Assembly (NCBI GenBank): GCA_001632435.1
Contig: KV424004.1
Location: 46,488-110,487, forward strand
DNA: 64,000 nucleotides
Reading direction: 5' to 3'
DNA from: Calocera cornea HHB12733
Taxonomy: Eukaryota; Basidiomycota; Dacrymycetes; Dacrymycetales; Dacrymycetaceae
In this document: piece by piece, positions 52,359 through 64,000 of the stretch
Numbering within the stretch: the first letter of the stretch is position 1
How the letters are laid out: each line of letters opens with the position of its first letter
Made by a program: the position numbers and the translations under genes
Notes under the pieces: model-generated
What the model was told of the DNA's origin: nothing
The model's database searches: none
What the model saw: the letters and a program-made list of their open reading frames with translations, nothing else

Positions 52359-55300
52359 CTAGTTTTCCAGGTTCCTCAACCGAAGCTCGACCAAGAACTC
52401 CTTGTCCCGAACAGATTGTACCCAGAGCCCAATGAGATCGAACAGTCGAATCAGGAGGAGGGTCTGACATAGCGTCATCACCCAGAAGGGATATATCAAG
52501 CGGTCTGGAAGCCATGTCAGAAACCATAACCAGGTGGCTTGCAGAACTTACAAAGGACGACGGGATGTTCGCCGAAAAATCCAAGGCGAACGAGCGACCT
52601 CGCCAAGTACGCCGGAAGAACATTCGCGCCGATACCGGTTATAATGAGGGGTACGATCACAGTCTTTGTCAACCTCCAGGCTTGTGGGTTAGCCCATCCG
52701 TTGGCGCGGGCCTACAATAGTGTGAGTTGATGCCAAACAGCATATCGGCCCGCATACCTCATCGATTATTTCCATCATGGGCGCGCGTCGCAGCCTGAGT
52801 AACCGCGCCGCAATCTGGCACAGGACCACACCAGATGCCCAATTTTCCACCACGTGGAAGACGGGTGTACGAAGTGGGTGCACGACAAACTTGACGGGAA
52901 GGATGACATGAAGTTCCAGTGCGATACCGGCGAGCACCGGAAGGATGACGTAGAACGAGAACATTAGCCACGTCATCTTGAGCAGCCAGTTAAACCCTCT
53001 CATGGTACGATGCACCAAGACTGGGAGCGCGGAGAAGTTCGGCCGACGGGCGAATATGCGGTAGACGGTACGGCCAAGGTAGAAAGCGATGGCAAGAATG
53101 TGGAAACCGATCCCGTAAGAGTATCCGTCATGGACTTCACGGCCAAGCACGCGGTCCAAGACGGCTCTTCCGGTAAGTAGGGGCAGCGAAATGAACACCA
53201 CCACCCCGGCCATGCCAGACATCCATATCAGAGTGGTGAACAAGATGACTCGTCGACCAAAGTTTGGAGGCAGGTACACAACTGTGTAATCGTCTTCTGG
53301 ATTGCGCCCGTGTAGTCTGGCCTCTTCGTCTTGTCGCTCCTGGCGATCACGAGCGGAAGCATCGATTGGTTCTTCGTTGCTGTCCAAAGGAATGACCACC
53401 CGTACACGAGGGACCAGCATGATTTGATCGTTAGCGGGTACGCGGAATAGACCGCCATCGGGCTCGAGAACAACATCGGCGTCGGTTCGCCCCAGGAAGA
53501 AGCTGAAGGGGCGTGCAAACTCTTCTTCAGGGTGACGCTCGCCGAACATGTACGAGGTCAGCCTGAGCCGGGCGGACAGGTTCTTCCACAGCCTCGTGGC
53601 CAAGTCTTTCACGTAACGGCGGAGGCGAAGTTGCTTTACGGTTGCAGGCACGACGATGTGCACAAACAATAAGTCGATCGGCACTTCTGAGAGCGGTTCG
53701 CTGTCGAGGGGTCAGTATGGGCAAGTGGACGATTCCGAGATGTAACGCACTGCATATTCCATCGCAGCGGCAGGAAGCCCTGGAACGGACGGAAATGCCG
53801 CATGAACCAGATTACACTGCCAATTCCCGCAAAGACCACGAAGCAGTACATGAGCGCACTAGTCAGCAACTTTCGCAGTTGTGACGCTGCCGGTCGACCC
53901 AATATGTCCTGAATTGGAGAGTACTGTGGGTCTTGCGGATCCTTCAAAAACCAGAGTGCCCCTGGCCGCATAATTTTCCTGCAACCATCCAGCAACATGG
54001 CAAACTGGAACATGACTGTTATACAACATAAGCGGTGTATAAGTCAAGATCTGAGGATGACCTACACATGGTGCCCAGAGTCCAGTGGATGAATGTTGAG
54101 GTGATCGGCGCGTAGACCGCAAAAGCGACTCGCCTAATGATTGTAGCTTCAGGGAAGAGGGGCATTGCACACAGATCCAGCACAATGCCGCAACCTAGCG
54201 GGAAGAGAAGGAGTTCGATGACGATGAAGAACGCCACCTACAACTAAATTAGAATGGAAAGAAACAGGAACTACGCGCTTCATACCTTTACGACCAAGAG
54301 CTGTTGATGGACGGTACTACGTAGCGTCCTTGCAAAGCCCTTGATTCGCTCCTGCTTGACACTCTGCATCCATATACCGAGACCGATGGCAATGATAGAA
54401 TAGCCCAAGGTGATGGCAAACGTTCGGCTGAGGGCGGAATCCTTCTCGATGAAGCGCCTGAATTCCTTGTTGTAGGAGGACCGGAGCTCTCCTAGACGAG
54501 GCTTGACGTGGCGCACAAAGGCCCCGATCGTCGCGAAGCTTTCCTCGGCCGATGGATGGGCATCAAATGCAGAATCAAAGTAGGAAATAGCCGAAGCAGA
54601 GTAGGACTGGATCGTGGCATTCAGCCGCGGCCATACGACATTCTTGAGCAAAGACGGTGCCCCAGTGACAGGTGCTCGTCGTGGGAACACAGTTCGAGCA
54701 CCCCTGACGCAGATCCTCCACAACCCTATAGCCACTGCTCGTATCGGAGGAGGAGCAAGGACACGAGCAAGGGCGACGAAGATGGAGCGAAGGACCATCG
54801 CGATGAGGTCTACCACAGGATCCGTGAACAGACGTATGAGCTTTATGGGCAAGTTGATGATGAGGAGGGCACGGCGATGGTCGAGCTGATACATTAGATT
54901 AGCTCACGGCATGCAACATTTTTCAATAGAACTTACGGAGAGCAGTGCAGCCGATTTGCCGATGATGAACGGCAGGAAGACTGCCGCGCCGATGAACAGG
55001 TCCAATATGCACATCATCAGGGCAACATTCTGGAAAAGTTGGTGGATGGGTCCACGCATGCCCACAGCCTCCAGCGCCCCATCCATATCGTCATCGCCCA
55101 TTCCTTCTCTGCCATCTCCATCCGCAGCAGCGGCAAGGTCACCAACGTCGTTGTTGATGACAATGAGAGCTTGTGGCTCGTCCTCAACAGCTCGAGGCGG
55201 TGCTGGAGCAGGAGGAGGGGCAGGAGCCGGAGCAGGTGGCTCATCAACAGGATTGGCGACGTTGACAGTCAGGTCACGATTGGGCGGGATCAGCAAGCCA

Positions 55301-57470
55301 GGCTCCACTGCCTGTCCACCATTGACAATTCTCGTTGGTGCGTCATTGGCAGAGAAATCTGTCTCTTCGACATCACCGAAATAGTCCATATCCTCCGGCG
55401 CTCGGTAATACGCACGTCCGGGACTGTCTCCAACACGCTTCTTCCCAGTTGAGCTGATTGATCCTGACGGAGTTACATCTTCGCTGTGCCGATGTCCGGG
55501 TCGTGGAACTGGTGTGGGTAATGAAGGTGGTAGTGCCGGACGGCGGGGAGATGCTCGATTAGGAGAGAGAAGGGATGGTGACGAAATCTGTGTAGGAGCT
55601 GTAGGGGGCATGTCGAGAATGATGCGCGGGGGTGGTGCAGCCCTTTCTTTGCCTTTCTCCTGGGGTGATGGGTCGGTCTGTATCACGGCGGGTATCCTTG
55701 TCTGATCGGCACTGTCTGTTTCATGTTCATCATCGGAATCACTGCTGTTGAACAGCTGCTTGGGACTCCTCCAAGGCGTGGGAGGACGCCTGCCAGCCAT
55801 GCGGCGCGGGCGATCGGGAAAATCCTCCGCGTTAGGCTGCCTGATACGTAGTGAATCTCGCCGCTCCCTCGCAAAAGATTCTTCCGTCGAGTCATCGCCA
55901 TCTTCTCTGGTCCTCTTGATGCCTCGGTTTGGAGTATCAGAAAGAGAACCACTGACATCGGCTGCAGTTATTGTCTTGCGCCTCTTCACTTTCGGCCTGC
56001 CGTCGATGAGAACGCTAGACCAGACGCTGGAAGTCGACGCCTCCCGTAGCGAACTAGAAGACGACACGGATGCGCGGCGCTTCAACGGCGACGAAGTGCC
56101 ACCCTCTTCCTCAGCAACCTGCCAGTCGGAGGTTTCTGGCGAGTGCGACGGCAGACTGATCACTTCTGCAGGCGAGCTGTTGCTTGGCCCAGCTTCCACG
56201 TGCTCGAACGAGTACTCGGATACGGTTGCCTGACTGGTAGATGCCGGCACCAGACTTGGCATTTCCTCCCAAGGGTGCTCTTCAGATTCAGAGTCCTCGA
56301 TCATTCCTTGCGGCACAAGATAGCCACCGTCTTGCGGAGGGGCAGAGTCATCATCGAGAGGGAAGTATGTACCCAGCTCTGCCGGCTCAGGCTGTCTCGC
56401 CTCCGTTTCCAAAGAATCGAAGGGCGGCATGTCATCGGCAGGCACTTCTTCGCCAGTCTCAGTCGGCTGTTCGCGTTCATCCACCCCGACATTGTGTCCC
56501 AGCTGTGGCTCTACCTGTTCTGGTATCGGTTCCATAACAGTAGGCACCCCAACAAACTGGGGTTCTGCGAGCTCTGCAACATCGATAGGCGCAGGGTGGA
56601 GTGGCGGAACGACATCCTCGAAAACGATATGCTGGCGGGCTGCCTCGACGTGTTCGGCCTCTTCAACTTGCTGATCGCCTTCCGCAAGGGCCAAGTTCTC
56701 GGCTGGTGCGTTCTGGAAGATCCACTCTCGGAGGAGGAATAGCGAGAGAAAGAGGAGTACGATGACGGATGTGATGATCTGGCCCGTGAAGATATCGGAC
56801 GACAGCGTCCGAACTACCGGGTGAAGGCTCTTCTTCGGCAGAACGATCGACGTGCCGTTCAAAGCTTCCGTGGCATTGACGATAATTGTGCTGGTGAGAT
56901 TCAAGAGCGGCGGCTGACGTCCAGCAACAAACCAAGACCTGTGATACCATGTCAGCATATGCAATATATGCGGCTACGAACAAACGCACAGCGCATCTCC
57001 ACTCCAAAAGAAGAACCTCCATGTCCACACTGTGGAATACGGCAACATCGCCAGCCATACGATCCCAACAAGTGCACCTCTCAAAGCAAGAAGACCGACA
57101 GTCGACAGTTGCAGTGAGAAGCGTCGCAGGAATAGAATCAGGGGTAGTCGCCGTGGCATCTTTGGATCGTACACTGAACGAGCGGTCAGTGGAAGTGGCA
57201 CGTGCACAGGAAGCAGCGCACCTTTAGTGAATGCAAACTTGTGCTTGCATACATCGCATGTCGTCTTCTTGGAGTGTACGAGCCACATCGCCAGACAGTC
57301 CTGGTGGATGTACCTGATGGTGCCTGAGCACTTGCAGGGATGGAACAGCGGCTGGCTGGCATCTCCGGGTGCAGCACATATCCTACAGACATCCTCGTCT
57401 ACAGCGATAAGTCAGTAATGTGCTACTACTTGTGAACATACTAGTGCGTACCTGGATCGATGTCCATCAT
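52359..57470 (-). CDS. SSM4: Doa10/Ssm4-type RING-CH membrane ubiquitin ligase (MARCH6 orthologue)
   Basis: ATG 57470, stop 52359-52361; about nine introns leave roughly 1,500 residues. The N-terminal RING-CH domain has the C4HC3 order: VCRICAAPGD, FHPCKCSGTIRYIHQDCLAMW, CDVCKH. It is followed by transmembrane hairpins, a long Ser/Glu/Pro-rich cytosolic loop (about 56.7-55.1 kb), and many hydrophobic segments to the C-terminus (for example VAFFIVIELLLFPLG, LLTSALMYCFVVFAGIG, RVILFTTLIWMSGMAG, YPFWVMTLCQTLLLIRL). Doa10 sits in the ER and inner nuclear membrane and ubiquitinates misfolded or N-degron substrates for proteasomal degradation. The last exon keeps the conserved helical ending (RDKEFLVELRLRN). 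Splices preserve frame throughout. Confidence 0.92.
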
Positions 57471-57840
57471 GGTCGTACGAGGGGCGCGGCGCTGAGGTAA
57501 TGTGCCTACGAGTCAATACGACCCGACGCCACGAAGTCGTGGTCCAAGTAAGCTATGCCCAAGAGCTGGCTCGCAGATCCTTCTTCCTAGTGGATATAGA
57601 GGGGTGGGAGGTCGAACTAGGTGTGCAGCAGTGGGACGACCGCCGTCACGCCAAACCAGGTGCAGGCACTGACTACGAGCGCACAGGCTGCGCCCAATCA
57701 GGGATCGCGCGATCAGACTCACGCGCCTCTCGGGTGGGTGGCGAGCCACACGGAAGCAATCGTACCTGCTTGAGCCTTTTGGCGCAACGCTGCTCCTTTG
57801 CTGAACGACTGCCAAGCCTAACCTGTTTCTTTGAACCACC
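57471..57840. promoter_or_regulatory. Divergent promoter region between SSM4 and Y14
   Basis: 370 bp separate the two start codons. Nothing more specific is visible. Confidence 0.45.
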
Positions 57841-58578
57841 ATGTCCGACCACGATGATGAGATGCTGCTTGATGACGGTGAGCGCAGCTGCCGAGCTATG
57901 TGACCGCGGATACTGACTATGGTTCTCAGACCCTGGCAACATCACACGGAGAGGACGTGGCTTCCGTGGTGGTACGCGTACTTCCACAACTTTTGGCTGG
58001 ATCATTTCTGAGCCAACTTAGCAGGTACCTCTAGCGAGCTACACCGCGCCGAGCAACAGTTCGACAAGCTAGATGTGGGCACTGGGCGAGATGGTGATAC
58101 TGGCAAGGCAGCACGATGTAAGTACCGTGTTTCATTCGTTCATGGATTACGTATTCACCCGGCCCGCAGCTATAGAAGGATGGATCGTCTTTGTCACTGG
58201 TGTGCATGAGGAGGCGTCGGAGGAGGATCTGCAGGACAAGTTTGCAGACTTTGGCGAAATCAAGAACCTGCATTTGAATCTGGATCGACGAACGGGTTTC
58301 GTGAAGGCGCGCCCTTTTCCCACAAGCTCAAGTATTTTTACTAATGCTCTACTCTGCACTCACAGGGATATGCACTGGTCGAATACGAGACATACCCCGA
58401 GGCGAAGGCCGCCATCGACGCTTGCAACGGGTCGACATTACTGGAGCAAGAGATCCACTGCGACTTTGCCTTCGTGAGGGAGCCACCGAACGCGCATAGA
58501 GGCCCCATGCGAGGCGGTCGGGGTGGTGGGGGAGGTGCTCCTCGTCAACGTGGCCGGAGTGTGAGCCCAGGCCGATGA
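57841..58578 (+). CDS. Exon-junction-complex protein Y14 (RBM8A orthologue)
   Basis: Starts [12 protein letters not shown] at 57841, ends TGA 58576-58578. Five exons. A short acidic N-terminus and a Gly/Arg segment ([10 protein letters not shown]) precede a single RRM: RNP2 [10 protein letters not shown], the linker [24 protein letters not shown]1 GYALVEYE, and FAFVREPP at the end of the fold. An RGG-like tail ([16 protein letters not shown]) closes the protein. Y14 pairs with Mago in the exon junction complex, marking spliced mRNA. To keep the near-invariant [14 protein letters not shown] join, the fourth intron must begin GC rather than GT. Presence of Y14 fits an intron-rich genome. Confidence 0.9.
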
Positions 58579-58910
58579 AAACGCATCTTCCTACCGCAGA
58601 TCGCGACGGGATCGTTGGCGCACGCTCCGGCTGTGCCGTTGGTCTTCATACCGTTGCTTGGGCCGATGTACTCGTGTAAATTATTTAATGAGAACGGTTC
58701 CTGTCTCAGCAACAGTGCTGAATGCCCCGCACAGACGCTCAAGCCAACCCCCCAAAGATCGCGGGTGTGGCAAGACTTGGTTCAAAGGACGGCCACGGAA
58801 GCAAACACTACACGCGACTTCGCGTCCCTATACGGCGCCCTCCCTCACACGCTCCTTCCACCACCCACTCTTTCCCCTTTCCTCTGTTTGCCGCTCCCTC
58901 GTCATCAGAC

Positions 58911-60182
58911 ATGGCACGCTCTCGCTCGGAAGAGCATGATGACGTGGTTGCAGACTCTGAGGAGGAAGCACGCTCCCATCCTCAGCCCCAGCCCCAGCCT
59001 GCCAAAAAGACGGTGCGCCCGTCGGAAGACGAGGAGATGGCAGACGCGGACGAGGAGGAGGGCGAAGGGGACAGCGAGGAAGGGGAGTCGGAGTACGAGA
59101 TCGAGGCAATCCTCGGTCACAAGATGGGAATGTTCACTCCGGTACGCGTCCAGTTCCGGCCGTTGTGGGCTTCTCGTGGCTAACGTGCCTTGAAGGGGGA
59201 ATACGCGTACTACGTGTCGTGGAAAGGCTATCCCGCGGAAGAGAACAGCTGGGTCTCCCAGGACGACGCGGGGTATGATGGCATCTACATCTGTGGTGAT
59301 GTTTAACCTTGACACTGGTTGTAGGAATGCGATGGAGCTGATCACGGAATACTGGAAGACGCGTCCCAAGAGGGAGGTTCCCCAAAAGTCTAGCAGCGCC
59401 AAGAAACGGGGCTCTAGTGTCAGCAAGCGGGACTCCAGTGTCAGCAAACGGGACTCCAGTGTCAGCAAGCGAGAGGCTAGTGTCAAGAGAGAATCCTCTG
59501 CTGGGCGAGGCCGCAAGTCCAGTATGTTCTGCGTGCTGCTCCGTTGACAATGTCTGAGCGTTCGAACAGCCACAAGGATTGCCAGCGATGATTCCGATAT
59601 TGAAGTTCTGGACAAGGGTGAGGAGAAAACGTCTGTGACCAGGCGCCGTTCTGTTGTTACCTCTCCGAAGACTACGGGCACTGCTGCCTCGGTGAACGAT
59701 GTGGTCAGCGATGATGACGACAAACTGGTGAAGAAGGCAAAGGCAAACGGCAAGTTGATCAGGAGTGCCAAGAAGGCCAAAGAGGAGAAGGAGGACGAGG
59801 AGAGCGAGACACATGTTGGAACCGCTGTCGATGCGGATGACGATTACCCTGCTCTTCCCGACATGTCGCCCTACATGCATCAATTGAACTGGGAGCAGCT
59901 GGTTACTAGTGTCGACACAATAGAGCAACATGGAGACGGCACTCTCAGGGTGTTCCTTACACTGTGAGCGATATTACATCTCATCGTGCCCGGTGTCGCT
60001 GATATCAGAATCCCAGCGATAATGGCCAGAGATCTTCCCACGACATGTCGGTGGTACGACAGCGTTGTCCGCAGAAGGTGCGTGTTTCATCGGCCTGTCA
60101 TGAACTTTGAGCCTTACATACCTTTTTGCAGCTTATCACCTTTTTCGAGGGGCATCTCCGTTGGAGGCAGCCTCGCGCATGA
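58911..60182 (+). CDS. HP1/Swi6-type chromodomain and chromoshadow protein
   Basis: ATG 58911, TGA 60180-60182. Six exons. An acidic N-terminus (EDEEMADADEEEGEGD) leads into a chromodomain: YEIEAILGHK, then YYVSWKGYPAEENSWV, and AMELITEYW. The aromatic-cage residues (Tyr of YEIEA, Trp of SWKGY, Tyr of GYPAEENSW-type cages) appear present, predicting binding to methylated H3K9. A basic/Ser hinge has tandem SKRDSSV-like repeats (59409-59490). The chromoshadow domain begins NWEQLVTSVDTIE and ends LITFFEGHLRW, for dimerisation. HP1 proteins build heterochromatin, directly relevant to the silencing of elements such as those to the left. No damage seen. Confidence 0.9.
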
Positions 60183-60447
60183 TAGTGTGTCCCTGAACAC
60201 AGGGCATGTGCGAGTCATAGTGAAGGCTCCGTTTCCTCTTTGATACAATGTAGCTCGATGTTTCTCCGATTGCTCACTCGTGTTGCGACACTATTCACTT
60301 CATGGGATTCCGTCATGTTATGATACAAATTCGACTAGGGTATTGACAAAAAGGAGGGGAGGACGTGAAGGTCATTACATACGAAGGGGGCCGGATCGGG
60401 AACGTGACATCCATCGATCCAGCAAACGAAGTTAGACGTAAGGTCAT
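60183..60447. terminator. Convergent 3' region between HP1-like gene and repeat protein gene
   Basis: 265 bp between two facing stop codons, expected to hold both poly(A) sites. No distinct hexamer signal can be assigned. Confidence 0.4.
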
Positions 60448-63400
60448 TTACAACTCCTCGTGATATATAAGAGATGAGATACTGGAGGCAATGGATGCCA
60501 CAGAAGAGGATGCCCGTTCCGTCGCCGGTTTGGCAGTCTCAACGCCGGCAGCCGACTTGAGGGAATCCGTCGCGTGTGTGAACGCATCATCGGCGCTAGA
60601 TGCTAAGGAGTCCAGTACTGAATGGACAGAGGATGCAGCACGCTCAGAAAGTGGTTTCGCGCTCTCCACGCCGGCAGCCGACTTCACGGTCTCGGTCGCA
60701 CTCGCCAAGTTGTTGGCCACATCGGCCGCAAGGGACTCAATCACCGCAGCCACCGACAACGCACTATCGGCAGCGCGCCCCGTCAACGAGCTGACCGTCT
60801 CTGCAAGATTCTCCGGCGACGGAGTGGCGCCAACCGCTTCCATGACGACCCGTGTGCCGTAATGTACAGCTGAAGATGCTGAGTCATAGGCTGTAGCAGC
60901 GGAATCGGAAGCCTGTGATGCCAACGAAGCCGCTTGATCTGAGGCAGAGGATCCCGCAGATGAGACAGAGTCGTACGCTATCGCCGCGGCCGCCGCAGCT
61001 TTATCGTAGCCATCGGAAACAATGTCGGAAGCGCGAGCAGCAACACTGTCGTAGTGCTCCTCGAATGTCTCAGGAGTTGGAGTGCCGCCCATAGCCTTGT
61101 ATGCGGAACGTGTGGCCGAATGAGCGCTGGAGTAAAGGCTGTCCACGACGTCACCCGCCGCCGCACCAGCTCCAACAACGGCTTCTGATGCACGGGCCAC
61201 TACACTGTCATAGTGTTCCTTCAGGCTTTCAGGCTCCGGGGTACCTCCAGCAGCACTGATGATGGACCGCGTTGCGTGATGTACACCTTCGGAAGCGGCA
61301 TCCACCAGGCTCTCAACATATTCCCCAAATGCCTCGGGAGTAGGCGTTCCACCTGCCGCCTTGATGGCAGTTCGCGTTGCTTGATGCAGGGCAGAAGAAC
61401 CAGCGTCATATACACTTTCCGCCAGATTGGTCGCGTCGCCTGCAATCTCTTCGATAGCAGCAGATGCACTGGATAGGATGTCTTCCACGCGAGCTTGAAC
61501 TTCATCAGTGCTCGGAACATGGTCGCTCAGGCTGGAGGCAACGGAAGAAACCGACGCGTAAGCACTGGCGGCTCCTTTCGATGCTCGGCCGGCGAGACTA
61601 GACGCGTGTTCGGAGAAGTTTTCAGGAGTTGGAGTCCCACCAGCGGCCTTGATAATGGTCCGAGTAGCGTCGTGCACTGCATCGCCCACGACCTTGTAAG
61701 CATCCTGGGCTTGTGCCTTGGCGAAGTCGTAGTATTCTTCGGCAGTTTCTGGTGTAGGGCTTCCACCCGCCGCTTTCATTACGGTACGCGTTGCCTTGTG
61801 GATGTTCTCGTAAACATTGGACGTGGCGGCACCAAATACACTTTCCGCGACCGATGATGCTGAGCCAACGGCTGATTGAGCGCGGTCGACAAGACTGTCG
61901 TAATGCTCGTGAATGCTTTCTGGAGAAGGTGTCCCTCCAGCAGCCTTGATGACAGAGCGAGTGGCATCATGTACGACGCTATTGGCACCATCATACGCTG
62001 CTTGAGCAGCATCTGCCGCACGGCCTCGAGCATATTCGTAGAACTCCTCCGCGGTTTCGGGGGTAGGGGTACCACCTGCTGCTCTGGCGGCCGCCCGTGT
62101 CGCTTGGTGGATGTTCTCGTGGACGTTGGAAGTAGCGGCTCCGTATGCGCTCTCAACCACTGATGACGCAGATTCGTAGAAGTCTTGTGCCTTCGCCGCA
62201 ACATTTTCGACGTGCTCGTGAAGACTTTCAGCAGCAGGGGTTCCGCCAGCTGCCCTAATTACAGACCGCGTTGCGTCGTGAACAGCGCCGCTTGCTTGCT
62301 CGTACGCCGCTTGTGCTTTCTCGCCTGCTTGCGCTTTGGCGAAGTCATAGTACTCCTGGACAGTCTCAGGAGTCGGCGTCGCGCCAGCGGCCTTGCTCGC
62401 AGCCCTCGTAGCAGAATGCCAAGTACCATGAGCCTCGTCGAGGATGTCACCGGCAGCTGCTTGTGCTTCTTGGAGAGCTCGCTCGACCTCTTCTTTGCTC
62501 CTCTGGAGATAGGCATCACCCGCAGCGGGCTGTGCCATCGCTCCGGGAATGAACAAGGGAAGTTGCACCTTTTCTTCTGCAATATCAGGTGATACTAGGG
62601 GGTCGTTATCGTCGGCGCCAGAAACGGGAGCATCGGCGAAAGGATGAATCAGAGCCAAGCGTGCCTCAAAGCCCAGAAGCACATCTTGAACATGACCGGT
62701 TAACTCGGCCAGCGCTTTATAGAGTGGCGAGTCTTCAGATAAGTACATGAGATCGCGGTAGGTCTTGCTGTATTCATTGGCATCTGTTCGCAACTTAGAA
62801 TGTGCGTTGGGGTAGGTCCTCGAGCGTTCTCACCGTCCACCAAGCGATGATAACGTTTCCAATCTTGCGCAGAGACGTCCTCCAACCACGCGTACTTCGG
62901 TCCCAACTCGTTCTGTGCCTCGGAGGCAATATCCATGACGTCCTTTTCCGCCTTCTCAACCTGCATCGATTGAGTACTGAGGGTCTCGTGGATAACGAGT
63001 CCACTCACATCTGCCATGAGACCAGCCTCGGACCCCACCCACCACGTCTTTAGCCTGTCCTCCACATCACCCGCCCAACGTTCAACCTGGTTTCGGACCT
63101 TGGCCACTACGTCCTCAAGCAACTGAGTCTTTTCAGCAGCTGGACGATCCTCCGTATGAAGCTTGGTAGCGTAACTGTGGACGATTAGGCATACACATAC
63201 ATCATTTGTGAGATCTTTTCCTTACCGTTCAACGCCCGCCACAACACGGCCGACCTCCTTCTCATACTCGGCCAGATCTTTGCCCCATTCGCCCCCATTC
63301 TCTCCAAGAAGCTTGCTGCCGCTGGCAATCCGCACCCTCTCGATCTCTCTCTGCAACCGTTCCACAGCGCCCTGCCCGATCGCATGCAGCATCTCGTCCC

Positions 63401-64000
63401 ACTTGTTGTGGCTTGCCTCAATGCCTGTGCGCTTCTCTGCTAGCTCTTCGGGGCTGGGCTTCACGTACTTCTGAGGAGTGGATGTGTCCGCAGGAATCTC
63501 TGCTGGCGGCGCAGCTTGCTCGATGGGGGATGGCGGCAGCACGGTCTCAGTCCCGACGTCGCGAGGGTCATTACCGTCCGTCAGCAAGCTTGCGAACCAC
63601 GCCTCGAACTCATCCTGCACTTCCTCATCCTCAGTCTCTGGCGCAGAATCTGAAGGTGTGATCTTGGCGAGGAGATTTGCTGCCTCAGCTGCTGCTTCTT
63701 CCGGTCTGGCTTCATGAATTCCAAGCGCCTCGCGCGCCTCGTCCATCTTGGCTACAGCTGACATGCTGGCCACTGCCGCCGAGGATTGTGCCAGGGAAGC
63801 CACCAAGACTGCTTGGGACTGAGCGTGGTCGGCGACCGATGCCAATGATGCAGATGCAATGCTTATTGCCTCGCCGGCACCAACGGCTGCGGCGGCGGCC
63901 AGGTCCGCCGCAGTGGCATGGGCGGAGACGGCGGCATCGGACGCGGTCGAGGCGGCCGCTGCCGCTTTGGAGTATGCTGAAGATGCCAAAGATGCTGCCT
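60448..64000 (-). CDS. Alanine-rich protein with about ten tandem repeats (5' end outside window)
   Basis: The stop is at 60448; the frame is still open at the right edge, so the start is missing. Introns lie at about 62792-62835 and 63178-63228. The N-terminal part is Ala/Ser-rich and helical (ASTASDAAVSAHATAAD), then acidic and partly coiled coil (ERLQREIERVRIA). The C-terminal 780 residues contain about ten units, each opening with HxATR-x4-AAGGTPTPE and continuing as an Ala-rich amphipathic helix with YYDF or EHYDS. Units of about 46 and 57 residues alternate, suggesting duplication of a pair. Two further SAAGVE-AKP repeats close the protein. No signal peptide or membrane segment is visible in the part seen. 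I recognise no family; a lipid-droplet, membrane-coating or LEA-like role is only a guess. Confidence 0.75.

Overview
This window is eukaryotic and almost certainly basidiomycete (Agaricomycetes). Genes are split by many introns of about 45-60 bp with GTRNGT donors and CTRAY-type branch sites. The mobile elements are of the tnp2/Plavaka type that is abundant in mushroom-forming fungi and their relatives. Large tandem arrays of TKL-like kinases suggest a Rhizoctonia/Ceratobasidium-like genome, but that is a low-confidence guess. No bacterial-type operons, CRISPR arrays, tRNA or rRNA genes were recognised.

Layout. (1) 1-5.7 kb: element A, cut by the window edge, with a tnp2 transposase (+) and a convergent accessory gene (-). 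(2) 6.4-32.7 kb: a minus-strand tandem array of about eight related kinase genes. K1, K2, K3 and K5 look intact, K4 and K7 are decayed, and K8 is a truncated copy of K3. K6 has been broken twice, by a 9.5-kb tnp2 element (element B, 13918-23452, 3-bp target duplication) and by a full-length Ty1/copia element (24143-29078, identical LTRs, CCGGG target duplication). Taking out both insertions restores the K6 frame across both sites. (3) 32.68-41.25 kb: element C, a Plavaka-type element with perfect terminal inverted repeats, carrying a DUF6532-like gene, a transposase with a C2H2 finger, and a JmjC-like (putative Fe(II)/2-oxoglutarate dioxygenase) gene. (4) 41.3-64 kb: GC-rich, conserved host genes: glycyl-tRNA synthetase, a secreted-protein pseudogene, a cytochrome P450, the DEAD-box helicase Dbp9, argininosuccinate synthase, a Doa10/Ssm4-type membrane ubiquitin ligase, Y14/RBM8A, an HP1/Swi6-type chromodomain protein, and a long alanine-rich repeat protein that runs off the right edge.

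The most unusual signal is not a gene. Each of the three tnp2-superfamily elements is filled with its own short word: A with GTACGACTTCACAACTCACC (6 copies), B with GAGCGAAATGGGAGCC-like (about 18 copies), and C with AACTGTCA/TGACAGTT (more than 50 copies in 8 kb). The words lie in subterminal DNA, intergenic spacers, introns and, for B and C, coding exons. They are essentially confined to their own element. In A they follow the transcribed strand and sit in introns. In C several introns are made largely of the word. Because element C also encodes a JmjC-like protein, I propose as inference that these are self-recognition systems: an element-coded DNA- or RNA-binding factor reads a private word spread over the whole element, for transposition, splicing control or protection from silencing. 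VANC proteins of plant VANDAL elements are the closest known parallel.
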